DNA from: Protula sp. h YS-2021
Lineage: Eukaryota; Annelida; Polychaeta; Sabellida; Serpulidae
Assembly (NCBI GenBank): GCA_949752745.1
Contig: OX457024.1
Location: 48,984,490-49,048,489 of the forward strand
Length of the DNA stretch: 64,000 nucleotides
Direction of reading: 5' to 3'
Notes under the pieces: generated by a model
What the model was told of the DNA's origin: nothing
The model's database searches: none
What the model saw: the letters and a program-made list of their open reading frames with translations, nothing else
Part shown: positions 55,579 through 63,514 of the stretch, piece after piece
Layout: each line of letters starts with the position of its first letter
Position numbering within the stretch: position 1 is the first letter of the stretch
Translations under genes and position numbers: made by a program

Positions 55579-55920
55579 TTAAAAAATATCTTTGCGATAT
55601 TTTGATGTTATCCGTCTGGCTGTTTTTCGTCTTCTGGCACGTTTCGTCGGTTGCATACGCTTTTGTTCACCAAACACACGTTCTGCTACTCGACCCGTCA
55701 CATCTTTCGCGACATTCTTTGCAGCCTTCTTAAGATGTGGCGCAACGATCTTAGCCCCAGCCTTAAGTAGTGGAATAGCTTTGCGAGCCAATGATCCCAG
55801 TATTGAACCAATACCATCGCCATACTGGATTCGCGCTCCTTTGAATCCTGGTAATTCCCCGCCCACTTGACGAAGAAAATGGTTGCGATATGCAGACGGA
55901 TCGTGTGTATAAGCTTTCAT
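55579..55920 (-). CDS. Small basic pX/pVI-like virion protein
   Basis: 113 aa. A GGELPGFKG...YGDGIG head is followed by an amphipathic stretch (SLARKAIPLLKAGAKIV) and a strongly basic tail. The head plus amphipathic helix resembles adenovirus pVI/pX-type cement or core proteins, which can be protease substrates and membrane-active. Assignment is by pattern. Its start overlaps the penton gene stop by 4 nt. Confidence 0.6.
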   Translation of the reverse strand: MKAYTHDPSAYRNHFLRQVGGELPGFKGARIQYGDGIGSILGSLARKAIPLLKAGAKIVAPHLKKAAKNVAKDVTGRVAERVFGEQKRMQPTKRARRRKTARRITSKYRKDIF

Positions 55921-56678
55921 ATTGCTTTTGGTCGAAAATGAAGTTTACAGATCACCTTTCCAGTTTGAAATGGAACATTATAGCCTGTGTCGTCCTTAAT
56001 ATTCATTTCTATCACGTCAAATTTGGACGTGTTTACAGGAACATAATGCGGTTCGCCGTACGTTTTCATGATAATGTCACCATCATGGCCTTGTATGCCA
56101 ACAGAACGTAGTAACGGCACATAATAATCACCAACAACTTGTGGTTCACAAATGCTACAATACACATACAGTGTATAAAATCCCTGTTTCACATCTGCTT
56201 TATGTTCAGCTGTACATGTTTCAGTATACCATTGCTCTGGGATAAATCCTAAAATCTCAGCCAATCCAGCGGAAAAGGACACTTCAAAACCATAATTTAG
56301 AAATAGAAACACACGTCGTCTAATTTTATCATACTTTATCCGAATAGCTTCTTTAAGATCATCTTTCATAGAATGAGTTGCTTCTTCATTCACTGCCTGA
56401 CATATTTCTTGTATGGATCTATAATAACCATAGGGAATATTGATAGTGTCAAGTGTCTCTGTCAGTGGTTGTTGTCGATACTGAATAGAATAGTCCATGT
56501 CATGTCTCATCGTTGTCCATGTATGTGGATATTGAATTTCAGCTAAAGCCACTTCATATTTTCCATTCAGATAGATGGTTCGAGGCATACGAATTTGATA
56601 ATTCGAAGCCTTGTTGTTGGGATAATAGTTCATACTCGCATTGCTAGGCAAAGTGATGTAAAAGCTTGTCGACTCCAT
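55917..56678 (-). CDS. Minor capsid protein (penton-like, single jelly-roll)
   Basis: 253 aa. It matches the Polinton PX/penton type: an early SNYQIRMPRTIYLNGKYEVAL block (~25-45), LAEILGF at ~140, and a C-terminal half with Cys and Pro. Partner of the hexon-like protein at capsid vertices by family. Same gene order as adintoviruses. Confidence 0.82.
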   Translation of the reverse strand: MESTSFYITLPSNASMNYYPNNKASNYQIRMPRTIYLNGKYEVALAEIQYPHTWTTMRHDMDYSIQYRQQPLTETLDTINIPYGYYRSIQEICQAVNEEATHSMKDDLKEAIRIKYDKIRRRVFLFLNYGFEVSFSAGLAEILGFIPEQWYTETCTAEHKADVKQGFYTLYVYCSICEPQVVGDYYVPLLRSVGIQGHDGDIIMKTYGEPHYVPVNTSKFDVIEMNIKDDTGYNVPFQTGKVICKLHFRPKAI

Positions 56679-56689
56679 GATGGTGGGAA

Positions 56690-56911
56690 CTAAATGGTAT
56701 AGGTGCGTTGACGTTGTCTATATACTTCACGATAGCGCGCGCCATTCGACCAAGTATGCAAATGGTCTTTTACATCATGATGATGATCTAGATGATCTAT
56801 GACTTCTCCTTCACAACAAGCAATTGTACATCTGATCTTCACAGGAATAGTTGATTTATCTTCCTCACAACAACAACATAGCTCTTTCAGCCATGTTAAA
56901 AATTTTCCCAT
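56690..56911 (-). CDS. Small Cys-rich, possibly lipid-modified protein
   Basis: 73 aa. It begins MGKFLTWLKELCCCC: Gly2 could be myristoylated and the CCCC cluster palmitoylated, and a His-rich stretch follows (DHLDHHHD). I do not know the family. Overlaps the preceding gene by 16 nt. Perhaps a membrane-associated virion or egress factor (inference). Confidence 0.5.
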   Translation of the reverse strand: MGKFLTWLKELCCCCEEDKSTIPVKIRCTIACCEGEVIDHLDHHHDVKDHLHTWSNGARYREVYRQRQRTYTI

Positions 56912-57474
56912 CCTTCAGGAAACCGTCTTTGTTGACGTTGTTTCATTTCTGTTGTAATGTCGTCACGAGTGGTCTTTTTACTAAACATTGTTTTTGGAAT
57001 ATTAGCATCAACAATTTCCTGGATAAACGGATGCCAGCCATGTGGTGGTATGGCTCGTTCTTTTCTTCTTGTCGCCACCAATGCTTCTTTCATCAAATCA
57101 ACCATGTTGGAATTTGCTATAATATCGCCCGTTTTCAACACAAGTTCATTCTTCTCTGACCATGTCGTACCATATTTCTTCAGTTCTGCTAAAAGTTGTG
57201 TTACTTTTCCATGATAGATAGGTTGAAAATGACTTAAAAATAACTTTTCTGGCTTTTCAGGTGGTGATGATGATGAGGGCTTTTGCTGCCTAGACTGACT
57301 TGTTCGTAAATGACGACCAAGAAGTTGAGATATTTCTATAGCCTTTTCACGTGTTCGTTTCCCACGTAAAAGTTTATTCACTTTCGTTTTGATTTCACCA
57401 TCTTTACCCTTCTTTTCTAGCAACATTTTATATTCATATTCAGGAATGAGGACCATTTTCATCGTATGTTTCAT
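56896..57474 (-). CDS. Conserved Polinton-type protein, unknown
   Basis: 192 aa, charged. Head MVLIPEYEYKMLLEKK, a Ser/Pro/Lys linker at ~65-80, then a helical domain and a basic tail (MKQRQQRRFPEG). Position in the virion cluster suggests a structural or DNA-condensing role. Overlaps the previous stop by 4 nt. Confidence 0.6.
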   Translation of the reverse strand: MKHTMKMVLIPEYEYKMLLEKKGKDGEIKTKVNKLLRGKRTREKAIEISQLLGRHLRTSQSRQQKPSSSSPPEKPEKLFLSHFQPIYHGKVTQLLAELKKYGTTWSEKNELVLKTGDIIANSNMVDLMKEALVATRRKERAIPPHGWHPFIQEIVDANIPKTMFSKKTTRDDITTEMKQRQQRRFPEGWENF

Positions 57475-57797
57475 TTTAGCAGTAGTTTGGCTAACAAGGG
57501 CAATGCCAATCTAGCAATAACTCCAATGAATCCTCCTTTCTGATTAATCAACTTCTTTTTTCGTCGAAGGGATATCTTCTTATCTGCTAGAGTACGTAGC
57601 GTATGACGTTCACGTTTAAATTCCTTAAACCGTTTTGAGCTTAAGGGTAAATGTCCTTGCAATATATTCAAACAAATTTCAAACAAGCTTGTTAATTCCT
57701 CCTTTGTAGCTTGCTGTAGCAAGGATTTACGTCGTTTAGGCCCACTGCGTGCAAGCAAATGAAGAAACGGCTGGTTCGCTCGAATACGTTTAGACAT
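57471..57797 (-). CDS. Small basic protein with hydrophobic C-terminus
   Basis: 108 aa. A SGPKRRKSLLQQ head, a helical middle (FEICLNILQG), a very basic stretch (LRRKKKLINQKGG) and a hydrophobic, possibly membrane-active end (FIGVIARLALPLLAKLLLK). Similar short proteins are common beside the ATPase in Polintons. Probably a virion component. Confidence 0.6.
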   Translation of the reverse strand: MSKRIRANQPFLHLLARSGPKRRKSLLQQATKEELTSLFEICLNILQGHLPLSSKRFKEFKRERHTLRTLADKKISLRRKKKLINQKGGFIGVIARLALPLLAKLLLK

Positions 57798-58449
57798 CTT
57801 GACTGCGAATGGTTAAATGACTTGGTTCTTGTTCATACACTGCTTTATCAATATATACATAATGTGTATCTTTTGGTAAAATGCCTGTACGAATACGTAG
57901 TTGATCATTTGTCTTTGGTTTTAAATCAATGAATAAATAACCATGAGGTTTGCTAGTAGCATCTTGATAGGCTTCTATGAGAAATTGAGATCTTCTAGGA
58001 TACATTTGCCGCGCCAATGTACTAATTTGTTGACTGTCTCTCGGATTTTTAAACAGAATGATATAATGTGTATTCAAACTAATATTTCGCATCTCTTTCC
58101 CATGATGGAATAAATTATGCACAATAAAAATAATGCTTAGATTTTGATGACTGCTGCCAACACTAAAGAGACGTGTCATACGCTCATCACTATGGCATTT
58201 CGTCATTAAGTCATCAATGATAAGTAAGTTTGGTTTCTTCGGGTTAAAACGCTCTTCAATGTCATCTGGAATGCCTTGGTAAAATTTCACGCCTTTCATT
58301 CCCTTGTACAAAGGCTGATCTGCTGCATAGAGCCATAAAATGCTTTTTGGAGAGGGTTTAATCAACTTTTGTTCTAGAATTTCCTTCACCAGAGACGTTT
58401 TGCCACTGCCTGTAGGTCCAGAGACTAAACATGTAAATGGATGCTTCAT
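57790..58449 (-). CDS. A32-type DNA-packaging ATPase (FtsK/HerA)
   Basis: 219 aa from the ATG at 58449, which overlaps the integrase stop as ATGA; an upstream start at 58476 is possible. Walker A GPTGSGKTS (~11-19), Walker B NLLIIDDL, and a conserved asparagine-bearing segment (FIVHNLFHHGKEMR). It pumps genome into capsids by family. Intact. Confidence 0.93.
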   Translation of the reverse strand: MKHPFTCLVSGPTGSGKTSLVKEILEQKLIKPSPKSILWLYAADQPLYKGMKGVKFYQGIPDDIEERFNPKKPNLLIIDDLMTKCHSDERMTRLFSVGSSHQNLSIIFIVHNLFHHGKEMRNISLNTHYIILFKNPRDSQQISTLARQMYPRRSQFLIEAYQDATSKPHGYLFIDLKPKTNDQLRIRTGILPKDTHYVYIDKAVYEQEPSHLTIRSQDV

Positions 58450-59558
58450 TGTTGAATGTCTGTTTCTTTCACCCAACTGTTAAACTTGTTTGGCCAACCT
58501 AACCACTTGACAAATAATTCTTTCACACCTCCTCCTCGTCTTTTACGTGTTTTCAAGACTTTTTCAATTCTATAAATAGATTCAATATCTTTGGTCACTT
58601 TCTGCAGTTCTTCTTCATAGAAATGACCATCAATATCTTCGTCTAAAAAGTCTTTCACACGATATAAATGTATTCCTTGCTTCTTACAACGATGTGTGAC
58701 AATGAAGACTTCTTGCGTCCATTTGATGTGATAATCCCGTTGAAACACATATTTAATGTGAGAAATGCGAACATGATCACCAATGTTAAATTTGTACTTC
58801 TTCTTCTTCTTCTTCTTAGGTTTCAATTTCAGTTTGTCGACATACATATACTTCCACACTTTTGATTCGTTGTCTTTACGAATCTCGGCTGGAGCATATT
58901 TATTAGGAAGAGAACCATGAGGTCTATGGTTGTAATTGTACACCAAGTCTGGAAGAATGTCTAAATAACGGTAAGTTTGATTATGTAGAAAATACCGATA
59001 CATCATTCCCTTTAGAGTACGAATGACTCTTTCAGCAAAGTTGGCTTTGGTTTCATTCTTTGTGGTATAAGCATGAATGCCTTCTTTCTTCAAAAATGCT
59101 TTTACCCATCTGTTTTTAAATTCTGTTCCTTTATCAGACCTTAGAGTTCGCGGTCTTCGTCGTGTGTCATGAAAAATCTTTTGGAAAGCTTGTATGACGC
59201 TGGTATGTGATTTATTAGGTATTGGCTGTACCCAGACATATTTGGAAAACACATCAATGACAATGAGTAAAAAGCGTATGTCATCATTATAGGGAGCTAT
59301 GTTTCCCATATCAGCCAAATCAATATCCCACATGTCATCAATACCACGTGTAATGACACGTTGTCTTTTGAACCTGTATTTGACAGGTTGGAGTAAACTA
59401 AAAGCATCTTGATCCTGCAAACATTTCTTCACTGGTGACTGTGTGACTGGTTGATTATGTTTTCGTAAGATGTGATACAGTTTGTAAGGACCAGCAAATG
59501 CTCCAGGCTGTCCAGGTTTGAAGTAAATATTGGTCAAGTAGTCTTTCCACGTCGACAT
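58446..59558 (-). CDS. Retroviral-type integrase with chromodomain
   Basis: 370 aa from the ATG at 59558, ~45 bp after a TATAAAAT box (59603-59610). An upstream in-frame ATG at 59615 lies before that box. The N-terminal IYFKPGQPGAFAG head is typical of Polinton integrases. The rve core has the D-D-E set: WDIDLADM, RSDKGTEF, NFAERVIRTLK. A C-terminal chromodomain is visible (YRIEKVL, KELFVKWLGW, SWVKETDI). It inserts the element into host DNA. Confidence 0.93.
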   Translation of the reverse strand: MSTWKDYLTNIYFKPGQPGAFAGPYKLYHILRKHNQPVTQSPVKKCLQDQDAFSLLQPVKYRFKRQRVITRGIDDMWDIDLADMGNIAPYNDDIRFLLIVIDVFSKYVWVQPIPNKSHTSVIQAFQKIFHDTRRRPRTLRSDKGTEFKNRWVKAFLKKEGIHAYTTKNETKANFAERVIRTLKGMMYRYFLHNQTYRYLDILPDLVYNYNHRPHGSLPNKYAPAEIRKDNESKVWKYMYVDKLKLKPKKKKKKKYKFNIGDHVRISHIKYVFQRDYHIKWTQEVFIVTHRCKKQGIHLYRVKDFLDEDIDGHFYEEELQKVTKDIESIYRIEKVLKTRKRRGGGVKELFVKWLGWPNKFNSWVKETDIQQ

Positions 59559-59663
59559 GGTCACACCGAATGAAAACCACCTTCTCAACAGAACAGCTTT
59601 TATTTTATAACTCAACCAACATCACTTAACTAACATGCATTTATAACTTAACTAACAAGTTTT

Positions 59664-60014
59664 TTACAAATCAAGTATAGATACAATGGTATGAATCACT
59701 GGAGACCATTGGTCTTCAATGAACACTAACCAATGACTGAGTTCATCCAATGTAATAGCATCTACACCATATTTCTCACAACGTTGATTTGCATTCTCTA
59801 ACACTTTATCTAAATGCATGTAATATTTAGCTTCATTCCAATATGTATAAACAGATGCAAAATGACAAGTATGTTCTTGACACTCTTCATGTTGACAAGC
59901 AGGACAGACTAAATATGCAAACATTTTTACAGCTGATAACATTTCTTCACAATAAGCTTTTTGCACAATATATTGTCTCAGTGTCATGTCCGCCATTGTG
60001 CAGTCTTGAATCAA
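59664..60014 (-). CDS. Small Cys/His protein, unknown
   Basis: 116 aa; a later ATG (59996) is possible. CPACQHEECQEHTCH at ~36-50 could bind one or two zinc ions, followed by a helical domain. Family not recognised. Its size and helical layout recall the paralogous pair at 60734 and 61812. Confidence 0.5.
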   Translation of the reverse strand: MIQDCTMADMTLRQYIVQKAYCEEMLSAVKMFAYLVCPACQHEECQEHTCHFASVYTYWNEAKYYMHLDKVLENANQRCEKYGVDAITLDELSHWLVFIEDQWSPVIHTIVSILDL

Positions 60015-60097
60015 TGTAACACAAGTTAAACATACTTTAAATTTACATGTTCACACGTCTGCACACCATGACGGTTGGCAAGCAAATGAAAAAGTCT

Positions 60098-60535
60098 CTA
60101 ACCCTCACACAACAGTTCTAACAACTTTCCCATGATATTCTGACCAGGATATCCAGATGACACTTGTTTCACACCAGCTCCCCACCAATGATCATACGTT
60201 GCTTCAACTAAAGTTTTGTCTTTACATTCTTTCAACTTGTTGCGAAACAATACACACTGATCCAGTTTGACTTGTAAAACATCTTGCATTTTGCTTCTCT
60301 TCACTGTATGCCATAAAGGACATGGCTTTATCACTTTAGCAATACGTTTTGCTTCATATCCATTTCTACATGAAGCAATGGCTGAAGCAATATCTTGACG
60401 GTGATGAAACACTGCTTTCTCATATTGATACAACGCTTCACTTGAGTTGAACACATGTCCATACTTTTCAAGTCGTGTTGGAAACATATTTGAAAGAACG
60501 TCCTTATGACCGCTGAATAGTACAAGATTCTCCAT
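60098..60535 (-). CDS. NADAR-domain protein (YbiA-like)
   Basis: 145 aa, covering the whole domain: LSNMFPT head, FNSSEALYQYEKA (the E...Q/Y..K signature), LVEATYDHWWGAGV and PGQNIMGKLLELL. NADAR proteins act on ADP-ribose or N-glycosidic bonds. In bacteria they include enzymes reversing guanine ADP-ribosylation, and YbiA acts on riboflavin intermediates. Here a likely role is countering host NAD- or ADP-ribose-based defence, which is inference. No breaks. Confidence 0.85.
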   Translation of the reverse strand: MENLVLFSGHKDVLSNMFPTRLEKYGHVFNSSEALYQYEKAVFHHRQDIASAIASCRNGYEAKRIAKVIKPCPLWHTVKRSKMQDVLQVKLDQCVLFRNKLKECKDKTLVEATYDHWWGAGVKQVSSGYPGQNIMGKLLELLCEG

Positions 60536-60556
60536 GTTGACTTTGCTTCTGCTGTT

Positions 60557-60688
60557 TTATTCTGACATGTCGGTTTCTTCCTGTAATAAAATATCTTTTA
60601 ATATATTTGCTGCCTCTTCTATCATATTCTTTCTTTGTTTACGTTGAAACCACTCACATAAAACTAAATTTGCTAGTAAGAAAAACAT
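60557..60688 (-). CDS. Possible 43-aa membrane peptide
   Basis: Short frame with an N-terminal hydrophobic run (FFLLANLVLCEWF), then basic and acidic parts. It fills the gap between two genes of the same strand. Small size makes the call weak. Confidence 0.3.
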   Translation of the reverse strand: MFFLLANLVLCEWFQRKQRKNMIEEAANILKDILLQEETDMSE

Positions 60689-60733
60689 TGTTATGTCTTT
60701 GAGAAACAATTCACTATGTTGTCATAAACATGT

Positions 60734-61066
60734 TTAAAAAAGGTTTTTATAACTTACCTGATAAAGCTGCTCGGTTTCCTCTTCTTCTTTACAACAATCT
60801 CTCAAATGATCAACCACGGTGAAATATACTTCCACATCAGTGCGAGCAGAATAAAGTGCAGAATCAAAGTCAAAGTCAGGATCTTCTTCTATTCCAGTTT
60901 TATGACATTCTCCAAGAAATCTTGAATGCAGTTCAATCACATCAAGACTATGATGTACAACATCCCAAAAAGCATCCAAATGATAAAGTTGATAGTCTGG
61001 AGTGCCACAGCAAGCAAGTTTAGCAATCATCAAGTCAATATAAGCATTTTTAAAACATGCGTCCAT
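60734..61066 (-). CDS. Unknown helical protein, paralogue of 61812-62219
   Basis: 110 aa. MDACFKNAYIDLMIAKL aligns with the start of the protein at 62219 (MDDVFKVNYADYVFSKL). Later blocks SRFLGEC and FDSALY match SFLRECED and IDSAFI. No known family. Probably a regulatory accessory protein. Confidence 0.6.
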   Translation of the reverse strand: MDACFKNAYIDLMIAKLACCGTPDYQLYHLDAFWDVVHHSLDVIELHSRFLGECHKTGIEEDPDFDFDSALYSARTDVEVYFTVVDHLRDCCKEEEETEQLYQVSYKNLF

Positions 61067-61092
61067 CTTGTTTCAATGTGTCTTGTGGGCTT

Positions 61093-61731
61093 TTACTTTG
61101 CTTCACTGACTTTAAGTACTCCACACTTGCCGCAGAAGTTGCTTGGTTCACACAAATTGCAATTATACTTGTGGCAGTGGCAATGATAATCCTCCACATA
61201 TCCACAAGCACCGCAATAGTCACAGGTAAGTCCAAGTTGATTTTGTACGTTCATGTTCTCCAACTGAACTTCAGCCAGCCTTTTCTTGGATAGCTTTGAC
61301 AACTTCATCCGACCATCCTTTTGCAGCTTGATGATCGTTTTCTTGTCATGACATTCCTCACATGGTGATAGGGCTGAGTTGATGTTGTCCATCTCCTGAA
61401 GCAGTGTCTCCCATTCAACATCATTCATGTTGATGTGATGTGTGTATTCTTTCCCTTCAAACCGTGACGTGCGCACAAAACTCACATAGCGCATATCCAA
61501 GTATGAAATGACTTCAAGCCACTTCGTTTGCGTTAAGTACAGTTTGAAGCCAATGTCACGTAAATTTTTCAAGCTTTGACATATAATCCTCCACAAAGAT
61601 GGTGAATAAGCACACCATCTCTCTCCACGTGTGATGCGTAGAAATGGCCCATATTCTCCATGCTCCACAGTAATGGTTAAGTTAGCACTAATTTTAAAGC
61701 TGCTGCTGCTGCTGCTTGTCTTGTTCTCCAT
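61093..61731 (-). CDS. Two-domain PC4-like protein with C-terminal zinc region
   Basis: 212 aa from the ATG at 61731, ~80 bp after TATAAAAG (61810-61817). The longer frame starts with a non-ATG codon beside the TATA box and is not credited. A Ser run is followed by two strand-strand-strand-helix units: LTITVEHG...LRITRG...LWRIICQSL and WLEVISY...YVSFVRTS...EWETLLQEM. Then CEEC and a Cys/His cluster (CDYCGACGY, CHCHKYNCNLC, FCGKCG). Probably a single-strand DNA-binding or transcription factor. Confidence 0.6.
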   Translation of the reverse strand: MENKTSSSSSSFKISANLTITVEHGEYGPFLRITRGERWCAYSPSLWRIICQSLKNLRDIGFKLYLTQTKWLEVISYLDMRYVSFVRTSRFEGKEYTHHINMNDVEWETLLQEMDNINSALSPCEECHDKKTIIKLQKDGRMKLSKLSKKRLAEVQLENMNVQNQLGLTCDYCGACGYVEDYHCHCHKYNCNLCEPSNFCGKCGVLKVSEAK

Positions 61732-61809
61732 GGCTGCTACAATGTACTGATGATCCACTCCCTCCAACTGTCTGCTGAGAAATGACTTCACTCTGCTGAG
61801 TCCACTCCC

Positions 61810-61817
61810 TTTTATAC
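61810..61817 (-). promoter_or_regulatory. TATA box for the 61731 gene
   Basis: TATAAAAG on the minus strand. 'gctgagt' phrases nearby resemble those upstream of polB. Confidence 0.6.
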
Positions 61818-62219
61818 CCAACTGTTTGCTGAGTCAGCTTTCTTTTCAAAGAACTTGCAAAGTTTTGAATTCACTTCAACTCGTCCATGGTTGAATCGGA
61901 CAAGCTCTGATACATTCGTCTTCAATGGAACATCATCATCATAATGTAAAATGATTCTTGCAGCCACATCTAACATGAGCTCAACTGCCCAAATTGTATT
62001 CACGTTGATAAATGCTGAATCAATGTCATAAGTTAACGGTAAATGTAGATCTTCACATTCACGTAGAAACGAGCGGATGAAACGATCTCTTGGAATGGTC
62101 TTTCCAACAGCTTCCCAATGCTGATGTAAATTCTTCACTTGCAGCATCCAATCCGATTCAAAAGCAGGAAGCTTTGAAAACACATAGTCAGCATAATTCA
62201 CTTTGAAGACGTCATCCAT
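61812..62219 (-). CDS. Unknown helical protein, paralogue of 60734-61066
   Basis: 135 aa from the ATG at 62219. I prefer this to 62255 because TATAAAAG lies at 62274-62281, too close for the upstream start, and because MDDVFK then aligns with MDACFK of the paralogue. No family recognised. Its 3' end overlaps the next gene's TATA box. Confidence 0.6.
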   Translation of the reverse strand: MDDVFKVNYADYVFSKLPAFESDWMLQVKNLHQHWEAVGKTIPRDRFIRSFLRECEDLHLPLTYDIDSAFINVNTIWAVELMLDVAARIILHYDDDVPLKTNVSELVRFNHGRVEVNSKLCKFFEKKADSANSWV

Positions 62220-62273
62220 GGTCTCTACACATCGATGAAGAAGCAATGTTGACATTGTAGATGGTTTTACCTC

Positions 62274-62281
62274 CTTTTATA
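62274..62281 (-). promoter_or_regulatory. TATA box for the 62219 gene
   Basis: TATAAAAG on the minus strand, ~55 bp before the preferred ATG. Confidence 0.6.
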
Positions 62282-62287
62282 CAGAAG

Positions 62288-63490
62288 TTACATGTAGGTT
62301 TTCATGAGATGTTTGTAAAATCGCGGAGTCATGTCATTGAAACCGTCGAGAAAGGTTGTTGGTAAACCGTTTGTTAGCGATTGTACCATGACAATCACTA
62401 AAAAGTCTCCTGGGGTCCGATGCCCTAGTATCCATTGAAACAGCATTGACATAGTGAAATGTCCTTTTTCATAGAGGTAAGCCATCATATCATACACATG
62501 AATGCGTTCTTCAAGGTATTTGAAACCATGCAACATGACCTTTGCACATTTGAATTCACGATCCTCATCCAGAGACTTTGGCGCCGGTAGAGATAAAGTC
62601 TTAAAAAGTTCCTCATGAAGACTTTTAATAAGTTGAATGAAACGTTGAGTCATAGCTTCGGAGAACTTTGGCTCTGACGCCGGAACATGTTCTGTGTTTC
62701 CTTCTAACATGTAGATGAGTTGAATGACGGTATTCACTTCTTCCGTTAGATACATGTACGTGTGGTTGTTGAAAAAGCCTTCTTCACATAAACACCATAA
62801 AATGTTACAATCAATCAGAGGAAGTACTGCTCGAAAGTTCCGTTTCAACATTATAACATCTTCCTCAGTAACAGGTATGGTCTTACTCGATTCAATTTTA
62901 GATTTCAGCTGTTTGTCTTCTCCGTCATCGCTTGACATGTCCACTTCTGAATCCTCATTATCGCTTGACATGTCCAATTCTGAATCCTCATCATCATCAC
63001 TCACTTCGTTTTCCTCATAATGTGCTAGATGTGCTTTTAACTTTGCACTTAGTTGTGAGTTGTCACCATTGATAAGTCTATTCGCAACCCAGAACGGGTA
63101 GTCAGACCCCTCAGGATCTGGCATTTCTTGCTGCACTGCAGCGACATCTGATGGTGCATTTAATGCTTCCTCCTGAGGCATTGCTTGTTGCAATGTAGCG
63201 ACATCTGATGGTGCATTTAACGCTTCCTCCTGAGGCATTGCTTGTTGCACTGTAGCGACATCTGATGGTGCATTTAACGCTTCCTCCTGAGGCATTGCTT
63301 GTTGCACTGTAGCGACATCTGATGGTGCATTTAACGCTTCCTCCTGAGGCATTGCTTGTTGCACTGTAGCGACATCTGGCAGAGCAACTAACGCTTCCTT
63401 CAAAGCTGTTTCAACATCTTCAAAGAACGCATCTATCTCTTCCAACGATAATATTGTATCATCAAAAGTAACTGTTTCAAAGTCATCCAT
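62288..63490 (-). CDS. Acidic repeat protein with possible tandem death-fold domains
   Basis: 400 aa, the outermost minus-strand gene, driven by the right-TIR promoter. Residues ~38-120 are four and a half copies of a 20-residue repeat (DVATVQQAMPQEEALNAPS). Then come an acidic Ser/Asp stretch (~165-195) and two helical units (~215-300 and ~325-400). The helical units resemble CARD/DED layout: LKRNFRAVL...LCEEGFF, then HVYDMMAYLYEKGHFT...GDFLVIVMVQSL. If real, it could interfere with host apoptotic or immune signalling. This is pattern-based only. Confidence 0.6.
   Translation of the reverse strand: MDDFETVTFDDTILSLEEIDAFFEDVETALKEALVALPDVATVQQAMPQEEALNAPSDVATVQQAMPQEEALNAPSDVATVQQAMPQEEALNAPSDVATLQQAMPQEEALNAPSDVAAVQQEMPDPEGSDYPFWVANRLINGDNSQLSAKLKAHLAHYEENEVSDDDEDSELDMSSDNEDSEVDMSSDDGEDKQLKSKIESSKTIPVTEEDVIMLKRNFRAVLPLIDCNILWCLCEEGFFNNHTYMYLTEEVNTVIQLIYMLEGNTEHVPASEPKFSEAMTQRFIQLIKSLHEELFKTLSLPAPKSLDEDREFKCAKVMLHGFKYLEERIHVYDMMAYLYEKGHFTMSMLFQWILGHRTPGDFLVIVMVQSLTNGLPTTFLDGFNDMTPRFYKHLMKTYM
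63140..63385 (-). repeat. 60-bp coding minisatellite
   Basis: Four near-perfect 60-bp units within the gene above, in frame. Units differ by one or two bases. Confidence 0.9.
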
Positions 63491-63514
63491 GTCTATGTTG
63501 ATAGCTGGTGTGTC

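Noticed and set aside
54196..59558. Recovery of the virus-like genes as host genes with introns
   Set aside because: The core replication, integration, packaging and capsid frames are intact and intronless, and the minus-strand cluster overlaps by 4-16 nt at most junctions, which is the compact layout of a virus-like transposon.
61732..61821. Upstream extension of the two-domain PC4-like protein
   Set aside because: Begins at a non-ATG codon and overlaps the TATAAAAG box.
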